64,000 bases of DNA from an uncultured Dorea sp. (GCA_910586965.1 CAJUMF010000002.1:1-64000); one strand, 5' to 3'; numbered from the stretch's first letter, positions 16,459 through 25,765 are shown. Made by a program: numbers and translations. The notes: generated from the sequence alone by a model not told the origin.

Positions 16459-17667
16459 ATGCTTGTATCCAAGTATAATAATAACGATTGGAGTGTAAAT
16501 GATATGGCAAAAAAGAAGACGAGGGAGAAAAGAAATAAAAGATCGGAGAAGATCAGGTATTATGATTACAGTCTGGTAGCAATCCTGATATTTCTTGTGT
16601 GTTTTGGTCTGGTCATGCTGTACAGCACAAGTGCCTACAGTGCATTGGTGAGCTATGGCGACAGTATGTATTATTTTAAGAGGCAGATGGTTTTTTGCGT
16701 GGCGGGATTTGCAGGTGTGTATATCATCTCTAAATTTGACTATCGATGGTATACAAGGATAGCAAAGAGGCTGTATTTCGTGTCGATTTTTCTGATGGCG
16801 CTTGTGCAGACGCCGCTCGGCAAGCAGGTCAATGGCGCGCGGCGCTGGATCAGGCTCCCGGCCGGGCAGCAGTTCCAGCCGGCAGAGCTGGCAAAGATCG
16901 CGGTGATACTTTTTATTCCGTTTTTAATCTGCAAGATTGGAAAGCAGATCACGACGCTGGAAGGAGTTGTAAAGGTGTTGGTGTGGGGCGGGATCTCTGC
17001 GGTCTGTGTCTATTTTTTGACGGATAACTTAAGTACTGCAATTATTGTTATGGGGATTTCCTGTGTCATGGTATTTGTGGTGCATCCGAAGACGGCGCCT
17101 TTTATAGCCGTGGCTGTGGGCGGACTGGTATTTATTATTGTTGCGGTGCAGATTCTCGGTGCAAGTCTTTCGCATACGGGGAGTTTCAGGCTGAAGAGAA
17201 TTCTGGTATGGCTGGATCCGGAAGCGCATGCATCAGAGGGAGGCTTTCAGGTTATGCAGGCACTCTATGCGATCGGTTCAGGCGGATTTTTTGGAAAAGG
17301 ACTTGGAAATAGTGCCCAGAAGATGATCATACCAGAGGTGCAAAATGATATGATTTTGTCTATTATCTGCGAGGAGTTAGGAGTGTTCGGAGCGATCATC
17401 ATACTGATTCTTTTTGGGATGCTTTTGTACAGGCTGTTATTTATTGCTCAGAATGCACCGGATATGTACGGCTCTCTGGTCGTGACGGGTATATTTGTAC
17501 ATATTGCGCTGCAGGTGATCTTAAATGTAGCAGTTGTGATCAATCTTATCCCTACGACGGGAATTACGCTGCCATTTATCAGTTACGGAGGAACTTCCAT
17601 CTTGTTTTTGATGGCAGAGATGGGGATTGCATTGGGCGTCTCAAGGAGGATCCAATTTAGTGAATAA
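16459..17667 (+). CDS. FtsW/RodA/SpoVE-family glycosyltransferase, copy 1
   Basis: A 402-aa SEDS-family membrane protein with about ten transmembrane helices. Conserved SEDS features are GLVMLYSTSAYS in helix 1, the QPAELAK segment, the DNLSTAI stretch, LYAIGSGGFFGKGLG, VQNDMILSIICEELG, and the C-terminal LPFISYGGTS. SEDS proteins polymerise lipid II together with a class B PBP. A second member lies in the dcw cluster at 27134. Divergent from cotJ; it may be the sporulation SpoVE-type copy, which I cannot prove. The ATG at 16459 has GGAGG 8 nt upstream; an ATG at 16504 is possible. Confidence 0.88.
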   Translation: MLVSKYNNNDWSVNDMAKKKTREKRNKRSEKIRYYDYSLVAILIFLVCFGLVMLYSTSAYSALVSYGDSMYYFKRQMVFCVAGFAGVYIISKFDYRWYTRIAKRLYFVSIFLMALVQTPLGKQVNGARRWIRLPAGQQFQPAELAKIAVILFIPFLICKIGKQITTLEGVVKVLVWGGISAVCVYFLTDNLSTAIIVMGISCVMVFVVHPKTAPFIAVAVGGLVFIIVAVQILGASLSHTGSFRLKRILVWLDPEAHASEGGFQVMQALYAIGSGGFFGKGLGNSAQKMIIPEVQNDMILSIICEELGVFGAIIILILFGMLLYRLLFIAQNAPDMYGSLVVTGIFVHIALQVILNVAVVINLIPTTGITLPFISYGGTSILFLMAEMGIALGVSRRIQFSE

Positions 17668-17785
17668 AATACTTTTCTTTCCGGTATAAATATGATATGA
17701 TGATTAGGTAGTATTCAAAACTATGTATGATAGATATAAATGACATGCCAAAAGCATATGGGTATGGCGTGCCGGGAGGATGTGT

Positions 17786-18625
17786 ATGAGCTATAAAGTT
17801 ATTGTTGACAGTTGCGGAGAGTTAAGCAGTGACATGAAAGGGACAGGACATTTTGAGACGGCCTCCCTGAGTATTGAAGTGGCAGGGCATCATATAGTAG
17901 ATGATGAGACATTCGATCAGGCGGACTTTTTGCGGAGAGTGAAGGAATCGCCGGAGTGTCCGAAGTCTTCCTGCCCGTCACCGGAGCGGTATATGGAGCT
18001 GTATCGCTGTGAAGCCGACCATGTCTATGCGGTAACGCTTTCGGCGGAGCTCAGCGGTTCTTATAACAGCGCAGAACTTGGCAGGAAGCTTTATTGTGAA
18101 GAGTATGGGGAGAAGGATATCTATGTATTTAATTCCCGCTCGGCATCGATCGGCGAGACCTTGATCGCGCTTAAGATTGCGGCGTGCGAGGAGAAGGGGA
18201 TGAGCTTTTCCGAGGTTGTCCGGGAAGTGGAGGCTTACATCGAAAGCCAGAATACTTACTTTGTCTTAGAGACACTTGATACCCTTCGGAAAAACGGAAG
18301 ACTGACGGGGCTTAAGGCAGTGGTGGCGACAGCACTCAATATAAAGCCTGTGATGGGAGCGACTCCGGAGGGAACGATCTGCCAGCTCGGACAGGCGAGG
18401 GGGATTAAGAAAGCGCTTGCAAAGATGTGCGATACGATCATAGAGAATTTGAAGGAATCAAAGGAGAGAATTCTTGCGATTTCTCATTGCAACTGCAGGG
18501 AGCGTGCGGAGCAGGTGAAGCATATGCTGGAATCTAAAGCTGAATTCAAGGATATCATTGTTCTTGATACGGCCGGGATCAGCAGCATGTATGCGTCGGA
18601 CGGCGGTATAATTGTGGTTGTGTAG
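17786..18625 (+). CDS. DegV-family fatty-acid-binding protein
   Basis: A 279-aa cytosolic protein of the DegV family, which binds a fatty acid and presents it to fatty-acid kinase FakA for incorporation into phospholipids. Family marks are IVDSCGELSSD at the N-terminus, the KSSCPSPERYMELY loop, TLSAELSGSYNSAELG (ligand-contact Ser), FVLETLDTLRKNGRL and IKPVMG. GGAGG lies 6 nt before the ATG at 17786, so the earlier ATG at 17780 is rejected. It seems to be a stand-alone gene. Confidence 0.92.
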   Translation: MSYKVIVDSCGELSSDMKGTGHFETASLSIEVAGHHIVDDETFDQADFLRRVKESPECPKSSCPSPERYMELYRCEADHVYAVTLSAELSGSYNSAELGRKLYCEEYGEKDIYVFNSRSASIGETLIALKIAACEEKGMSFSEVVREVEAYIESQNTYFVLETLDTLRKNGRLTGLKAVVATALNIKPVMGATPEGTICQLGQARGIKKALAKMCDTIIENLKESKERILAISHCNCRERAEQVKHMLESKAEFKDIIVLDTAGISSMYASDGGIIVVV

Positions 18626-18709
18626 TCTTCGGATTTGTGGTAAACTTATTCTAATATGACTTGTTCGAAGGTTGTATCAGTTTATTTAACAAAAAGGAGC
18701 AGTAAGGGT

Positions 18710-18946
18710 ATGAGTCAGGAAAAGGTTGACAAATATAAAAAAGAAAAGGCGAATCGCAGACAGACGATAAAAAAGGAAAAGATCCAGAATGTACTCCGCA
18801 AATGTGCGGTGGGTGTTGTGGCTGTTTTATTGATCGGATGGATCGGTTATTCGGCGTATGGTACGTATGAGTCAAAGAAGCCGAAGGAAGAAGTAGAGAT
18901 TGATTATACAGCTTTGACAGATTTTTCCCAAAAGCTTAATGAGTAA
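18710..18946 (+). CDS. Small single-pass membrane protein (78 aa), unknown
   Basis: A very basic N-terminus (KVDKYKKEKANRRQTIKKEK), one transmembrane helix at about residues 32-52, and an acidic tail. The family is not recognised, but such small proteins are common before dcw clusters of Lachnospiraceae. AAAGGAG precedes the ATG at 18710 at slightly long spacing. A strong terminator follows, so it is not part of the mraZ transcript. Confidence 0.65.
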   Translation: MSQEKVDKYKKEKANRRQTIKKEKIQNVLRKCAVGVVAVLLIGWIGYSAYGTYESKKPKEEVEIDYTALTDFSQKLNE

Positions 18947-18969
18947 TTAAAAAGAAATAATCAGATTGA

Positions 18970-19017
18970 AGAGTCGGTGAAACCGTGTATTATTCGCGGT
19001 TTGCCGGCTCTTTTTTT
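18970..19017 (+). terminator. Terminator upstream of the dcw cluster
   Basis: The stem GAGTCGGTGAAACCG / CGGTTTGCCGGCTC with an 11-nt loop is followed by seven T. It insulates the dcw promoter from upstream transcription. Confidence 0.9.
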
Positions 19018-19061
19018 ATATTTGTACAGGGGGTGCTCTGAGATAAATTTCAAAAAAGGGG

Positions 19062-19090
19062 TTGAAATCACCCAAAAAGTAGTTTACAAT
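19062..19090 (+). promoter_or_regulatory. Sigma-A promoter of the mraZ operon
   Basis: TTGAAA (19062-19067) and TACAAT (19085-19090) are separated by exactly 17 bp. The MraZ boxes begin 9 bp after the -10 element, so bound MraZ would overlap the start of transcription. Confidence 0.85.
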
Positions 19091-19098
19091 GGGTTCAA

Positions 19099-19134
19099 GT
19101 GGTAGAAAGTGGTGAAAAGTAGAAGAAAGTGGTG
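19099..19134 (+). promoter_or_regulatory. MraZ operator: four direct repeats at 10-bp period
   Basis: GTGGTA (19099), GTGGTG (19109), GTAGAA (19119) and GTGGTG (19129) are spaced exactly 10 bp apart with A-rich 4-bp linkers. This is the known MraZ binding pattern (GTGG repeats with 4-bp spacers) upstream of mraZ in many bacteria. The third copy has drifted. Confidence 0.9.
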
Positions 19135-19181
19135 CGAATGATATAAAAGTGGCAGCCCACTTTGAAAGAGGGTGAGTTCCG

Positions 19182-19622
19182 GTGCTTAAGGGGGAGTACA
19201 GTCATAATATTGATGCCAAAGGCAGAATTATCATTCCTGCAAAGATGCGTGACGATCTGGGGGAGCATTTCGTCATCACTAAGGGCATGGAGAATTGTCT
19301 GTACATATACCCGGAAGACGAATGGAACGCCTTCGAAGAGAAACTTAACGCCTTACCAACCACCACGGATAAAAAAGCCCGCGCTTTTGCATATTTCTTT
19401 CAGGGGAGTGCGATAGACGGGGACCTTGATAAGCAAGGCAGAACATTGATCTCGTCTGTTCTGAGAGACTATGCGAAGTTGGATAAAGAAGTAGTTTTTA
19501 TCGGCATGGGGAAGCGTGCCGAGATTTGGGACAAGGCAAGATGGGATGAAAAGAATGCTGAAGTGGAGCTTAACATTGAAGATATTGCATCTGATATGGA
19601 AGCGAATGGATTCAGTATCTAA
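19182..19622 (+). CDS. mraZ: Transcriptional regulator MraZ
   Basis: A 146-aa protein with two AbrB-like halves, each with a DxKGR-type motif (IDAKGRIIIPAKMRDDLG and LDKQGRTLISSVLRDYA). MraZ forms an oligomeric ring that binds the repeats upstream and represses its own operon. GTG start with GAGGGTGA upstream. It is the first gene of the dcw cluster, 12 nt before rsmH, so autoregulation affects the whole division operon. Confidence 0.97.
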   Translation: MLKGEYSHNIDAKGRIIIPAKMRDDLGEHFVITKGMENCLYIYPEDEWNAFEEKLNALPTTTDKKARAFAYFFQGSAIDGDLDKQGRTLISSVLRDYAKLDKEVVFIGMGKRAEIWDKARWDEKNAEVELNIEDIASDMEANGFSI

Positions 19623-19633
19623 AGGGAGAAGAT

Positions 19634-20569
19634 ATGGAGTTCAAACACAAATCAGTATTACTTGACGAAACTGTTAACGGATTAGGCATTAAGGCGGACG
19701 GCATCTACGTAGACGGAACTCTCGGGGGAGGGGGACATGCTTACGAGATTGCGAAGCGCCTTGGCGAAAAGGGGAGTATTGTAGGAATAGACAGGGATGA
19801 GGCGGCCATCGAGGTTGCAGGCATCCGACTAAGAGACTTCGGGGAAAGGGTCACGATAGTAAGGAGCAACTATTGTGATATGAAGTCGCTGCTCCATCAC
19901 ATAGGCATTGACAAGGTCGATGGAATTGTACTGGATTTGGGCGTATCATCTTACCAGTTAGATACGGCAGAACGGGGATTTTCCTATCGCGAGGATGCAC
20001 CTCTGGACATGCGGATGGATAGACGTCAGAAGATGACAGCCAGAGATATCGTCAATGAGTATAGTGAGATGGAACTTTACCGCGTGATCAGGGACTACGG
20101 TGAGGATAAATTTGCGAAGAATATCGCGAAGCACATCGCACAGGCACGCGGTAAAAGTTCTATTGAGACGACGAGACAGCTTACAGAGATCATCAGGCAG
20201 TCAATACCTATGAAATATCAGAAGAAAACGGGACATCCGGCTAAGAGGACATTTCAGGCTATCCGTATTGAACTTAACGGGGAACTGGATGTTTTGAGGG
20301 GATCGCTGGATGACATGATCGACATACTAAACCCGGGCGGGAGACTTTGTATCATTACCTTCCACTCGTTGGAGGACAGGATTGTTAAGAGTGCATTTCG
20401 AAAAAATGAGAATCCGTGTACTTGTCCGAGTGATTTTCCGGTATGCGTATGCGGAAAAGTTTCAAAGGGAAGTATTATCACAAAAAAGCCGATTCTGCCA
20501 AGCGAAAAGGAGATAGCGCATAACAGTCGTGCGAAAAGCGCGAAGCTTCGTATCTTTGAGCGCAGATAG
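19634..20569 (+). CDS. rsmH: 16S rRNA (cytosine-1402-N4) methyltransferase
   Basis: A 311-aa SAM-dependent methyltransferase (RsmH/MraW). It has the N-terminal HKSVLLDETVNGL signature, the SAM-binding DGTLGGGGHA loop, DLGVSSYQLD, and the C-terminal HSLEDRIVK block. It methylates C1402 in the ribosomal P site. Normal length. AGGGAG precedes the ATG. Second gene of the dcw operon. Confidence 0.97.
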   Translation: MEFKHKSVLLDETVNGLGIKADGIYVDGTLGGGGHAYEIAKRLGEKGSIVGIDRDEAAIEVAGIRLRDFGERVTIVRSNYCDMKSLLHHIGIDKVDGIVLDLGVSSYQLDTAERGFSYREDAPLDMRMDRRQKMTARDIVNEYSEMELYRVIRDYGEDKFAKNIAKHIAQARGKSSIETTRQLTEIIRQSIPMKYQKKTGHPAKRTFQAIRIELNGELDVLRGSLDDMIDILNPGGRLCIITFHSLEDRIVKSAFRKNENPCTCPSDFPVCVCGKVSKGSIITKKPILPSEKEIAHNSRAKSAKLRIFERR

Positions 20570-20590
20570 GCATAAAAGGGGTGAATGTAT

Positions 20591-21112
20591 ATGGCAAGAC
20601 GTGCATCGGCTGGCTATAACCAGAGATATAGAAATACATCGGGACAGATGTATGTGTATGGTAACGTTGTCCCGAAGCCGGAACAGGAACCAGTAAGACG
20701 GCAAGCCAGAAGACCTAAGAAGAAGGTCAGCCGTCAAGTGCAAAGGAACCGCAAGAAAGCGCTTCGCATGAGTCCGGGATACGTAGTATTTTTGAGTATT
20801 GCGGCAATTCTGGCTCTGGTCATCTGCGTAAATTATGTAAGGCTGCAGTCACGTATGACTGGCTATTCCAAGAATATTGCGTCATTGCAGGGAGAGCTGG
20901 CGAATATGAAGGAGGAGAATAATACGAAATACAACGCGATCATGGATTCCGTGAACTTAGATGAAATTCGTGAGAGAGCACAGGAGAGTCTGGGTATGGT
21001 ATATGCCACGCCGGAGCAAGTAATTGAATATCAGAGACCTTCTGCGGATTATGTGAAGCAGTACGAGGATATTCCGGAGGACGGAGTGCTGGCACAGTCA
21101 GATAAGAAATAA
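20591..21112 (+). CDS. ftsL: FtsL-like cell division protein
   Basis: About 173 residues: a long, basic cytoplasmic N-terminus, a single transmembrane helix at about residues 62-82, and a short extracellular coiled coil (LQGELANMKEENNTKYNAIMD). This is the FtsL/DivIC architecture, and the gene stands in the ftsL position between rsmH and the PBP. It would bridge FtsQ/DivIB and the septal SEDS-PBP pair. The ATG at 20591 gives better spacing than the one at 20585. Sequence identity in this family is low, so the call rests on layout and position. Confidence 0.8.
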   Translation: MARRASAGYNQRYRNTSGQMYVYGNVVPKPEQEPVRRQARRPKKKVSRQVQRNRKKALRMSPGYVVFLSIAAILALVICVNYVRLQSRMTGYSKNIASLQGELANMKEENNTKYNAIMDSVNLDEIRERAQESLGMVYATPEQVIEYQRPSADYVKQYEDIPEDGVLAQSDKK

Positions 21113-21125
21113 ATCGGGTGAGTGT

Positions 21126-22967
21126 ATGATAAGACGCAGAAAAAATTTTTTGAAGAAGAAATTTAACAGATTAATGCAGAAGAAGCTGGTCATGTCCTTT
21201 GCGGCAATTGTACTGGTTTTTATTTTCTTAATCGGTAAAATTACATATATCAATGCAGCCAGCGGGGATAAGTATACAAAAGTGGTACTTGACCAACAGC
21301 AGTATGACAGCAGATTGATTCCATTTAAACGGGGGGATATTGTAGACCGCAACGGTACAAAGATTGCAACAAGCGAACGGATTTATAACGTGATCCTGGA
21401 TGCAAAAGTAATGCTCAGCGATAAAAAATATAAAGAACCTACGATAGAAGTGCTAAAGTCATGCTTTGATATCAAAGATGAAGAGATCAGGGAGGTTCTT
21501 GAGAAGAATCCATCCGGCAGATATAATATTATGAAAAAGGGTGTAGATTATGCTACGGCCCAGGAGTTTGAGAAGATAGACGGGGATAGTAAGAACTATC
21601 CAAATGTAAAAGGAATCTGGCTGGAGGAAGACTATATCAGGAAATATCCGTACAATACACTGGCTAGTGATGTGATCGGATTTACAGTTGACGGCAATGT
21701 GGGAAGCAATGGGATAGAGGCATCCTATAATTCGATCCTAAACGGTACTGACGGGCGGGAGTATGGGTATCTGGATGATATCTCTTCGGTAGAGAGGACG
21801 GTGAAGGAGCCGGAAAATGGGAATACCGTTGTATCTACCATTGATGTGCAAGTACAGAGTATTGTAGAGAAACATGTTTTAAAATTTAATGATAACCATA
21901 AGAATCAGGCAAGAAAGGGCGAAGGGAGCAAGAATACTGCGGTGATCGTTATGAATCCGCAGAATGGCGAGATTCTTGCAGAAGCTTCTTATCCCAATTA
22001 TGACTTAAACAATCCAAGGGATTTAACAAAGTATTATTCGGAAGAAGAGATCAAAGAGATGTCAAATGAGGAAAAGCTTGAAAAGCTGAATAATCTCTGG
22101 AATAATTTTTGTGTCAGTGGAACCTATGAACCGGGTTCCACTATAAAGCCCTTTACCATCTCGGCAGGCTTCGAGATTGGAGCATTGACGGGAGAAGAGT
22201 CCTATAACTGCGGCGGTATGCTCCATGTGGGAGATCATGATATCCATTGCAGCAATCGAAGCGGACATGGACCTCAAAGCCTGAAAAAATCTTTGGAAAA
22301 CTCTTGCAATGTGGCACTTATGCACATAGGTAACAGTATAGGGAAAGAAGAATTCTGCCGCTACCAAAGACTGTTTGGCTTTGGAGAATACACGGGCATC
22401 GATCTTCCCGGTGAGGCATCTACAGAGGGACTTCTCTATACGGCTGAAAATATGGATCCGGCCAGTCTTGCAACCAATGCTTTCGGGCAGAACTTTAATG
22501 TCACTGCCACTCAGCTTGCGGCGGGCTTTTGCTCCCTTGTAAATGGCGGCGACTATTATGAGCCTCACATCGTGAAAAGGATTGAAGACGAGAATGGAAA
22601 TGTGACGGAAAATAAAGACCCGGTACTGTCTCGGAGGACGATTTCAAAGGAGAGCAGCGATCTGATCAAAGAGTATATGCTTGGCGTCGTTGAGGAAGGA
22701 ACCGGCGGGACGGCAGCAGTTGAGGGGTATGATGTAGGCGGAAAAACCGGAACGGCTGAAAAGCTTCCGAGAGGAAATGGAAAATATCTGGTTTCTTTTA
22801 TTGGGTATGCGCCTCAGGAAAACCCGCAGGTAGTCGTCTATGTAGTGATTGATGAACCGAATGCGGGTCAGCAGGCAAACAGTGGGTTTGCGACGGAGAT
22901 GGCATCGGATATCATGGAAGAGATATTCCCGTATCTTGGCGTGGAAAAAGCAGCAAAAAGCGAATAA
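21126..22967 (+). CDS. Class B penicillin-binding protein (FtsI/PBP2B/SpoVD type), copy 1
   Basis: A 613-aa transpeptidase with an N-terminal membrane anchor (about residues 20-40), a dimerisation domain starting RGDIVDRNGTKIATS, and a transpeptidase domain carrying the three active-site motifs STIK (serine nucleophile), SCN and KTGTA. No PASTA domain follows. It would cross-link septal peptidoglycan with an FtsW partner. It starts 14 nt after ftsL. The next gene is a second class B PBP, separated by a terminator-like hairpin. Confidence 0.93.
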   Translation: MIRRRKNFLKKKFNRLMQKKLVMSFAAIVLVFIFLIGKITYINAASGDKYTKVVLDQQQYDSRLIPFKRGDIVDRNGTKIATSERIYNVILDAKVMLSDKKYKEPTIEVLKSCFDIKDEEIREVLEKNPSGRYNIMKKGVDYATAQEFEKIDGDSKNYPNVKGIWLEEDYIRKYPYNTLASDVIGFTVDGNVGSNGIEASYNSILNGTDGREYGYLDDISSVERTVKEPENGNTVVSTIDVQVQSIVEKHVLKFNDNHKNQARKGEGSKNTAVIVMNPQNGEILAEASYPNYDLNNPRDLTKYYSEEEIKEMSNEEKLEKLNNLWNNFCVSGTYEPGSTIKPFTISAGFEIGALTGEESYNCGGMLHVGDHDIHCSNRSGHGPQSLKKSLENSCNVALMHIGNSIGKEEFCRYQRLFGFGEYTGIDLPGEASTEGLLYTAENMDPASLATNAFGQNFNVTATQLAAGFCSLVNGGDYYEPHIVKRIEDENGNVTENKDPVLSRRTISKESSDLIKEYMLGVVEEGTGGTAAVEGYDVGGKTGTAEKLPRGNGKYLVSFIGYAPQENPQVVVYVVIDEPNAGQQANSGFATEMASDIMEEIFPYLGVEKAAKSE

Positions 22968-23015
22968 CCTCGTAAAAGTATTAATAAGTTATACAAAAGC
23001 TTTTACGAGGTTTTT
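22968..23015 (+). terminator. Terminator-like hairpin overlapping the RBS of the second PBP
   Basis: Arms 22968-22978 and 23000-23010 form a perfect 11-bp stem (CCTCGTAAAAG) followed by five T at 23011-23015. The right arm ends in ACGAGG, the only Shine-Dalgarno-like sequence before the ATG at 23023. It can act both as an intrinsic terminator and as a lid on the ribosome-binding site. Confidence 0.8.
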
Positions 23016-23022
23016 GTGTGCA

Positions 23023-24744
23023 ATGAAAAATAAAACATATAATAGAAAGAAAATATTGGTTGTATTTATCTGTGCAGTCGCAGTTATTTTTGGACTTGTG
23101 GGTCGGCTTGTGTATCTGATGGTATTTGACGCAGAATATTATCAAAAGAAGGCGGAGGCGCTCCATGAGAGGGAAAGAGAGATCAAGGCGGCGCGGGGGG
23201 AGATCGTAGATGCGAAGGGGACAGTCCTTGCCACTAATAAGACGGTCTGCACCATATCCGTAATTCATAGTCAGATCAAAGAGCCGGAGAAGATCATCAA
23301 AGCCTTGTCAGCAGAACTTGGCCTTGAGGAGGATGAGGTCAGGAAGAAGGTGGAGAAGGTGTCTTCCATGGAGAGGATCAAGACGAATGTGGAGAAGGCA
23401 TCCGGCGACCGTATTCGGGAGCTGGAGCTCGACGGAGTGAAGGTGGATGAGGATTTTAAGCGTTATTATCCTTACAATGAACTGGCTTCCAAGGTCCTGG
23501 GCTTTACCGGAGGGGACAATCAGGGAATCATTGGTCTTGAAGTCAAATATGAGGAATATTTGAAGGGAAAGAATGGGACAATTCTTACAACCACTGATGC
23601 CAGAGGGGTGGAGCTTGACGGTGTGGCGGAGGATCGGATCGAGCCGGTGGCGGGGAACACGCTTAAAATAAGCCTTGATTACAATATCCAGATGTATGCC
23701 CAGCAGATGGCCGAGAAGGTCATGGAGGAAAAACAGGCCGATAAGGTGGGAATCCTTCTGATGAACCCGCAGAATGGAGAGATTATCGCTATGGTCAATG
23801 TACCGGAATTTAACTTAAACGATCCTTTCACGCTGAATACAGAAAGTGCCAAAGGAATGTCTGACGAGGAAAAACAGGATGCTCTGAATCAGATGTGGCG
23901 GAACGGCTGCATTAACGACACATATGAACCGGGTTCTACATTTAAGGTCATAACTGCCGCCTCCTGCCTTGAGGAGGGTGTCGTATCGTTAAATGACAAC
24001 TTTAGCTGTCCCGGTTATAAGATTGTAGAGGATCGGAAGATCCGCTGCCATAAGGTGGGCGGGCACGGGGCAGAGAACTTCGTGGAAGGAATCCAGAATT
24101 CCTGTAATCCTGTATTTATTGAGATTGGCCTTCGGCTTGGCACCGATAATTTTTATAAATATTTTGAACAGTTCGGGCTGATGGGTACGACAGGTGTAGA
24201 TCTGCCGGGAGAGGCCGGGACCATCATGCACAAAAAGGAAAATGTAGGACAGGTCGAGCTTGCTACTATGAGTTTTGGTCAGTCTTTTCAGATCACACCG
24301 CTGCAGCTTGCAACTACGGTTGCGTCGATTGCCAATGGCGGAGAGCGCATAACGCCTCATTTCGGCGTAAGTGTCTTGGACGGTGACGGAAAAGAAATAG
24401 AGAAATTCGGATACGGCCACAGAAAGCGCATCGTGTCCAGAGATACTTCTGAGACAATGAAAAAACTGCTGGAGAGCGTGGTCGCGGAGGGTTCCGGGAA
24501 GAATGCATTTGTGGAGGGATATCATATCGGAGGGAAGACAGCCACTTCTCAGACTTTGCCCAGAAGTGCCAACAAATATATCTCTTCCTTTGTGGGATTT
24601 GCTCCGGCGGATGATCCGCAGGTTTTGGGAATGTGTATTATTTACAATCCCCAGGGCATCTATTACGGCGGGACGATTGCTGCCCCGGTGGTAAAAAACA
24701 TATTTGAAAACGTATTGCCGTATCTTGGCATTGAAAAAGAGTAA
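23023..24744 (+). CDS. Class B penicillin-binding protein, copy 2, with a KTA motif
   Basis: A 573-aa protein with an N-terminal anchor (about residues 10-30), a dimerisation domain beginning ARGEIVDAKGTVLATN, and a transpeptidase domain with STFK and SCN. The third motif reads KTA instead of KTG. The frame is open upstream into the first PBP gene, but the ATG at 23023 is the sensible start. It may be the SpoVD-like sporulation or vegetative partner of one of the two SEDS proteins; I cannot tell which. Its translation may be gated by the hairpin just upstream. Confidence 0.88.
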   Translation: MKNKTYNRKKILVVFICAVAVIFGLVGRLVYLMVFDAEYYQKKAEALHEREREIKAARGEIVDAKGTVLATNKTVCTISVIHSQIKEPEKIIKALSAELGLEEDEVRKKVEKVSSMERIKTNVEKASGDRIRELELDGVKVDEDFKRYYPYNELASKVLGFTGGDNQGIIGLEVKYEEYLKGKNGTILTTTDARGVELDGVAEDRIEPVAGNTLKISLDYNIQMYAQQMAEKVMEEKQADKVGILLMNPQNGEIIAMVNVPEFNLNDPFTLNTESAKGMSDEEKQDALNQMWRNGCINDTYEPGSTFKVITAASCLEEGVVSLNDNFSCPGYKIVEDRKIRCHKVGGHGAENFVEGIQNSCNPVFIEIGLRLGTDNFYKYFEQFGLMGTTGVDLPGEAGTIMHKKENVGQVELATMSFGQSFQITPLQLATTVASIANGGERITPHFGVSVLDGDGKEIEKFGYGHRKRIVSRDTSETMKKLLESVVAEGSGKNAFVEGYHIGGKTATSQTLPRSANKYISSFVGFAPADDPQVLGMCIIYNPQGIYYGGTIAAPVVKNIFENVLPYLGIEKE

Positions 24745-24798
24745 GAAATGAAGTATACTAGGTAAGATCAGTGAACAAAAGAGATGAAGAGGTGTGGT

Positions 24799-25755
24799 AT
24801 GGATTATACAGTATTTATGCCGGTGCTGGTTGCATTTGTGTTGAGTGTGATCATGGGTCCGGTGATCATCCCGGTTTTAAGAAGGCTTAAGATGGGGCAG
24901 ACAGAGAGAGAAGATGGTGTGAAATCTCATCTGAAAAAAGCAGGTACGCCTACGATGGGCGGAGTGATCATCCTGCTCAGTGTGGTGATCACTTCTGTAT
25001 TTTATATGAAGGGACACCCGAAGATCATTCCGATACTGTTTGTGACGCTAGGATTTGGATTGATTGGGTTTCTGGATGATTATCTGAAGGTGGTCATGAG
25101 ACGTTCGGATGGGCTGTTTCCGAGGCAGAAGATGGCACTGCAGATTGTAGTGACAGCAGTGTTTGCCTTTTATGTTATCAAGTTTACAGATGTGCCGTTA
25201 GCGATGCTGATTCCGTTTTCCGGGGGGCAATATCTGGATATCGGCTGGCTTTCGATTCCGCTTATGTTTATCGCAGTCATTGGCACGGTGAATGGTGTGA
25301 ATTTTACAGATGGTCTGGATGGCCTTGCTTCCAGTGTGACGGTTTTGGTGGCTACATTTTTCACGGTAGTTGCTATTGGGACGAAGAGCGGGATTGAGCC
25401 GGTGACTTGTGCGGTTGTGGGTGCACTCTTAGGCTTTCTCCTATTTAATGTGTATCCGGCCAGTGTATTCATGGGAGATACGGGCTCACTGGCGCTGGGA
25501 GGATTTGTGGCTTCTACGGCATATATGCTGCAGATGCCGATATTTATCATAATTGTAGGGCTTATTTATCTGGTGGAAGTGTTGTCGGTTATGATCCAGG
25601 TCACATACTTTAAGAAGACGGGCGGAAAGAGGATCTTTAAGATGGCACCCATACATCATCACTTTGAGCTGTGCGGGTGGTCAGAGACGAGAGTTGTAGC
25701 GGTGTTTTCTATTATAACGGCGTTGCTCTGCCTGATCGCACTTATGGCTATGTAG
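24799..25755 (+). CDS. mraY: Phospho-N-acetylmuramoyl-pentapeptide transferase
   Basis: A 318-aa polytopic enzyme that attaches phospho-MurNAc-pentapeptide to undecaprenyl phosphate to give lipid I. Key motifs: KKAGTPTMGG, FLDDYLK (first Asp pair), NFTDGLDGLA (catalytic Asp region), FMGDTGSL and the cytoplasmic HHHFE block. AGAGGTG precedes the ATG at 24799; the ATG at 24784 overlaps that site and is rejected. It follows the second PBP without murE or murF in between. Confidence 0.96.
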   Translation: MDYTVFMPVLVAFVLSVIMGPVIIPVLRRLKMGQTEREDGVKSHLKKAGTPTMGGVIILLSVVITSVFYMKGHPKIIPILFVTLGFGLIGFLDDYLKVVMRRSDGLFPRQKMALQIVVTAVFAFYVIKFTDVPLAMLIPFSGGQYLDIGWLSIPLMFIAVIGTVNGVNFTDGLDGLASSVTVLVATFFTVVAIGTKSGIEPVTCAVVGALLGFLLFNVYPASVFMGDTGSLALGGFVASTAYMLQMPIFIIIVGLIYLVEVLSVMIQVTYFKKTGGKRIFKMAPIHHHFELCGWSETRVVAVFSIITALLCLIALMAM

Positions 25756-25765
25756 GGAGGAAGAT

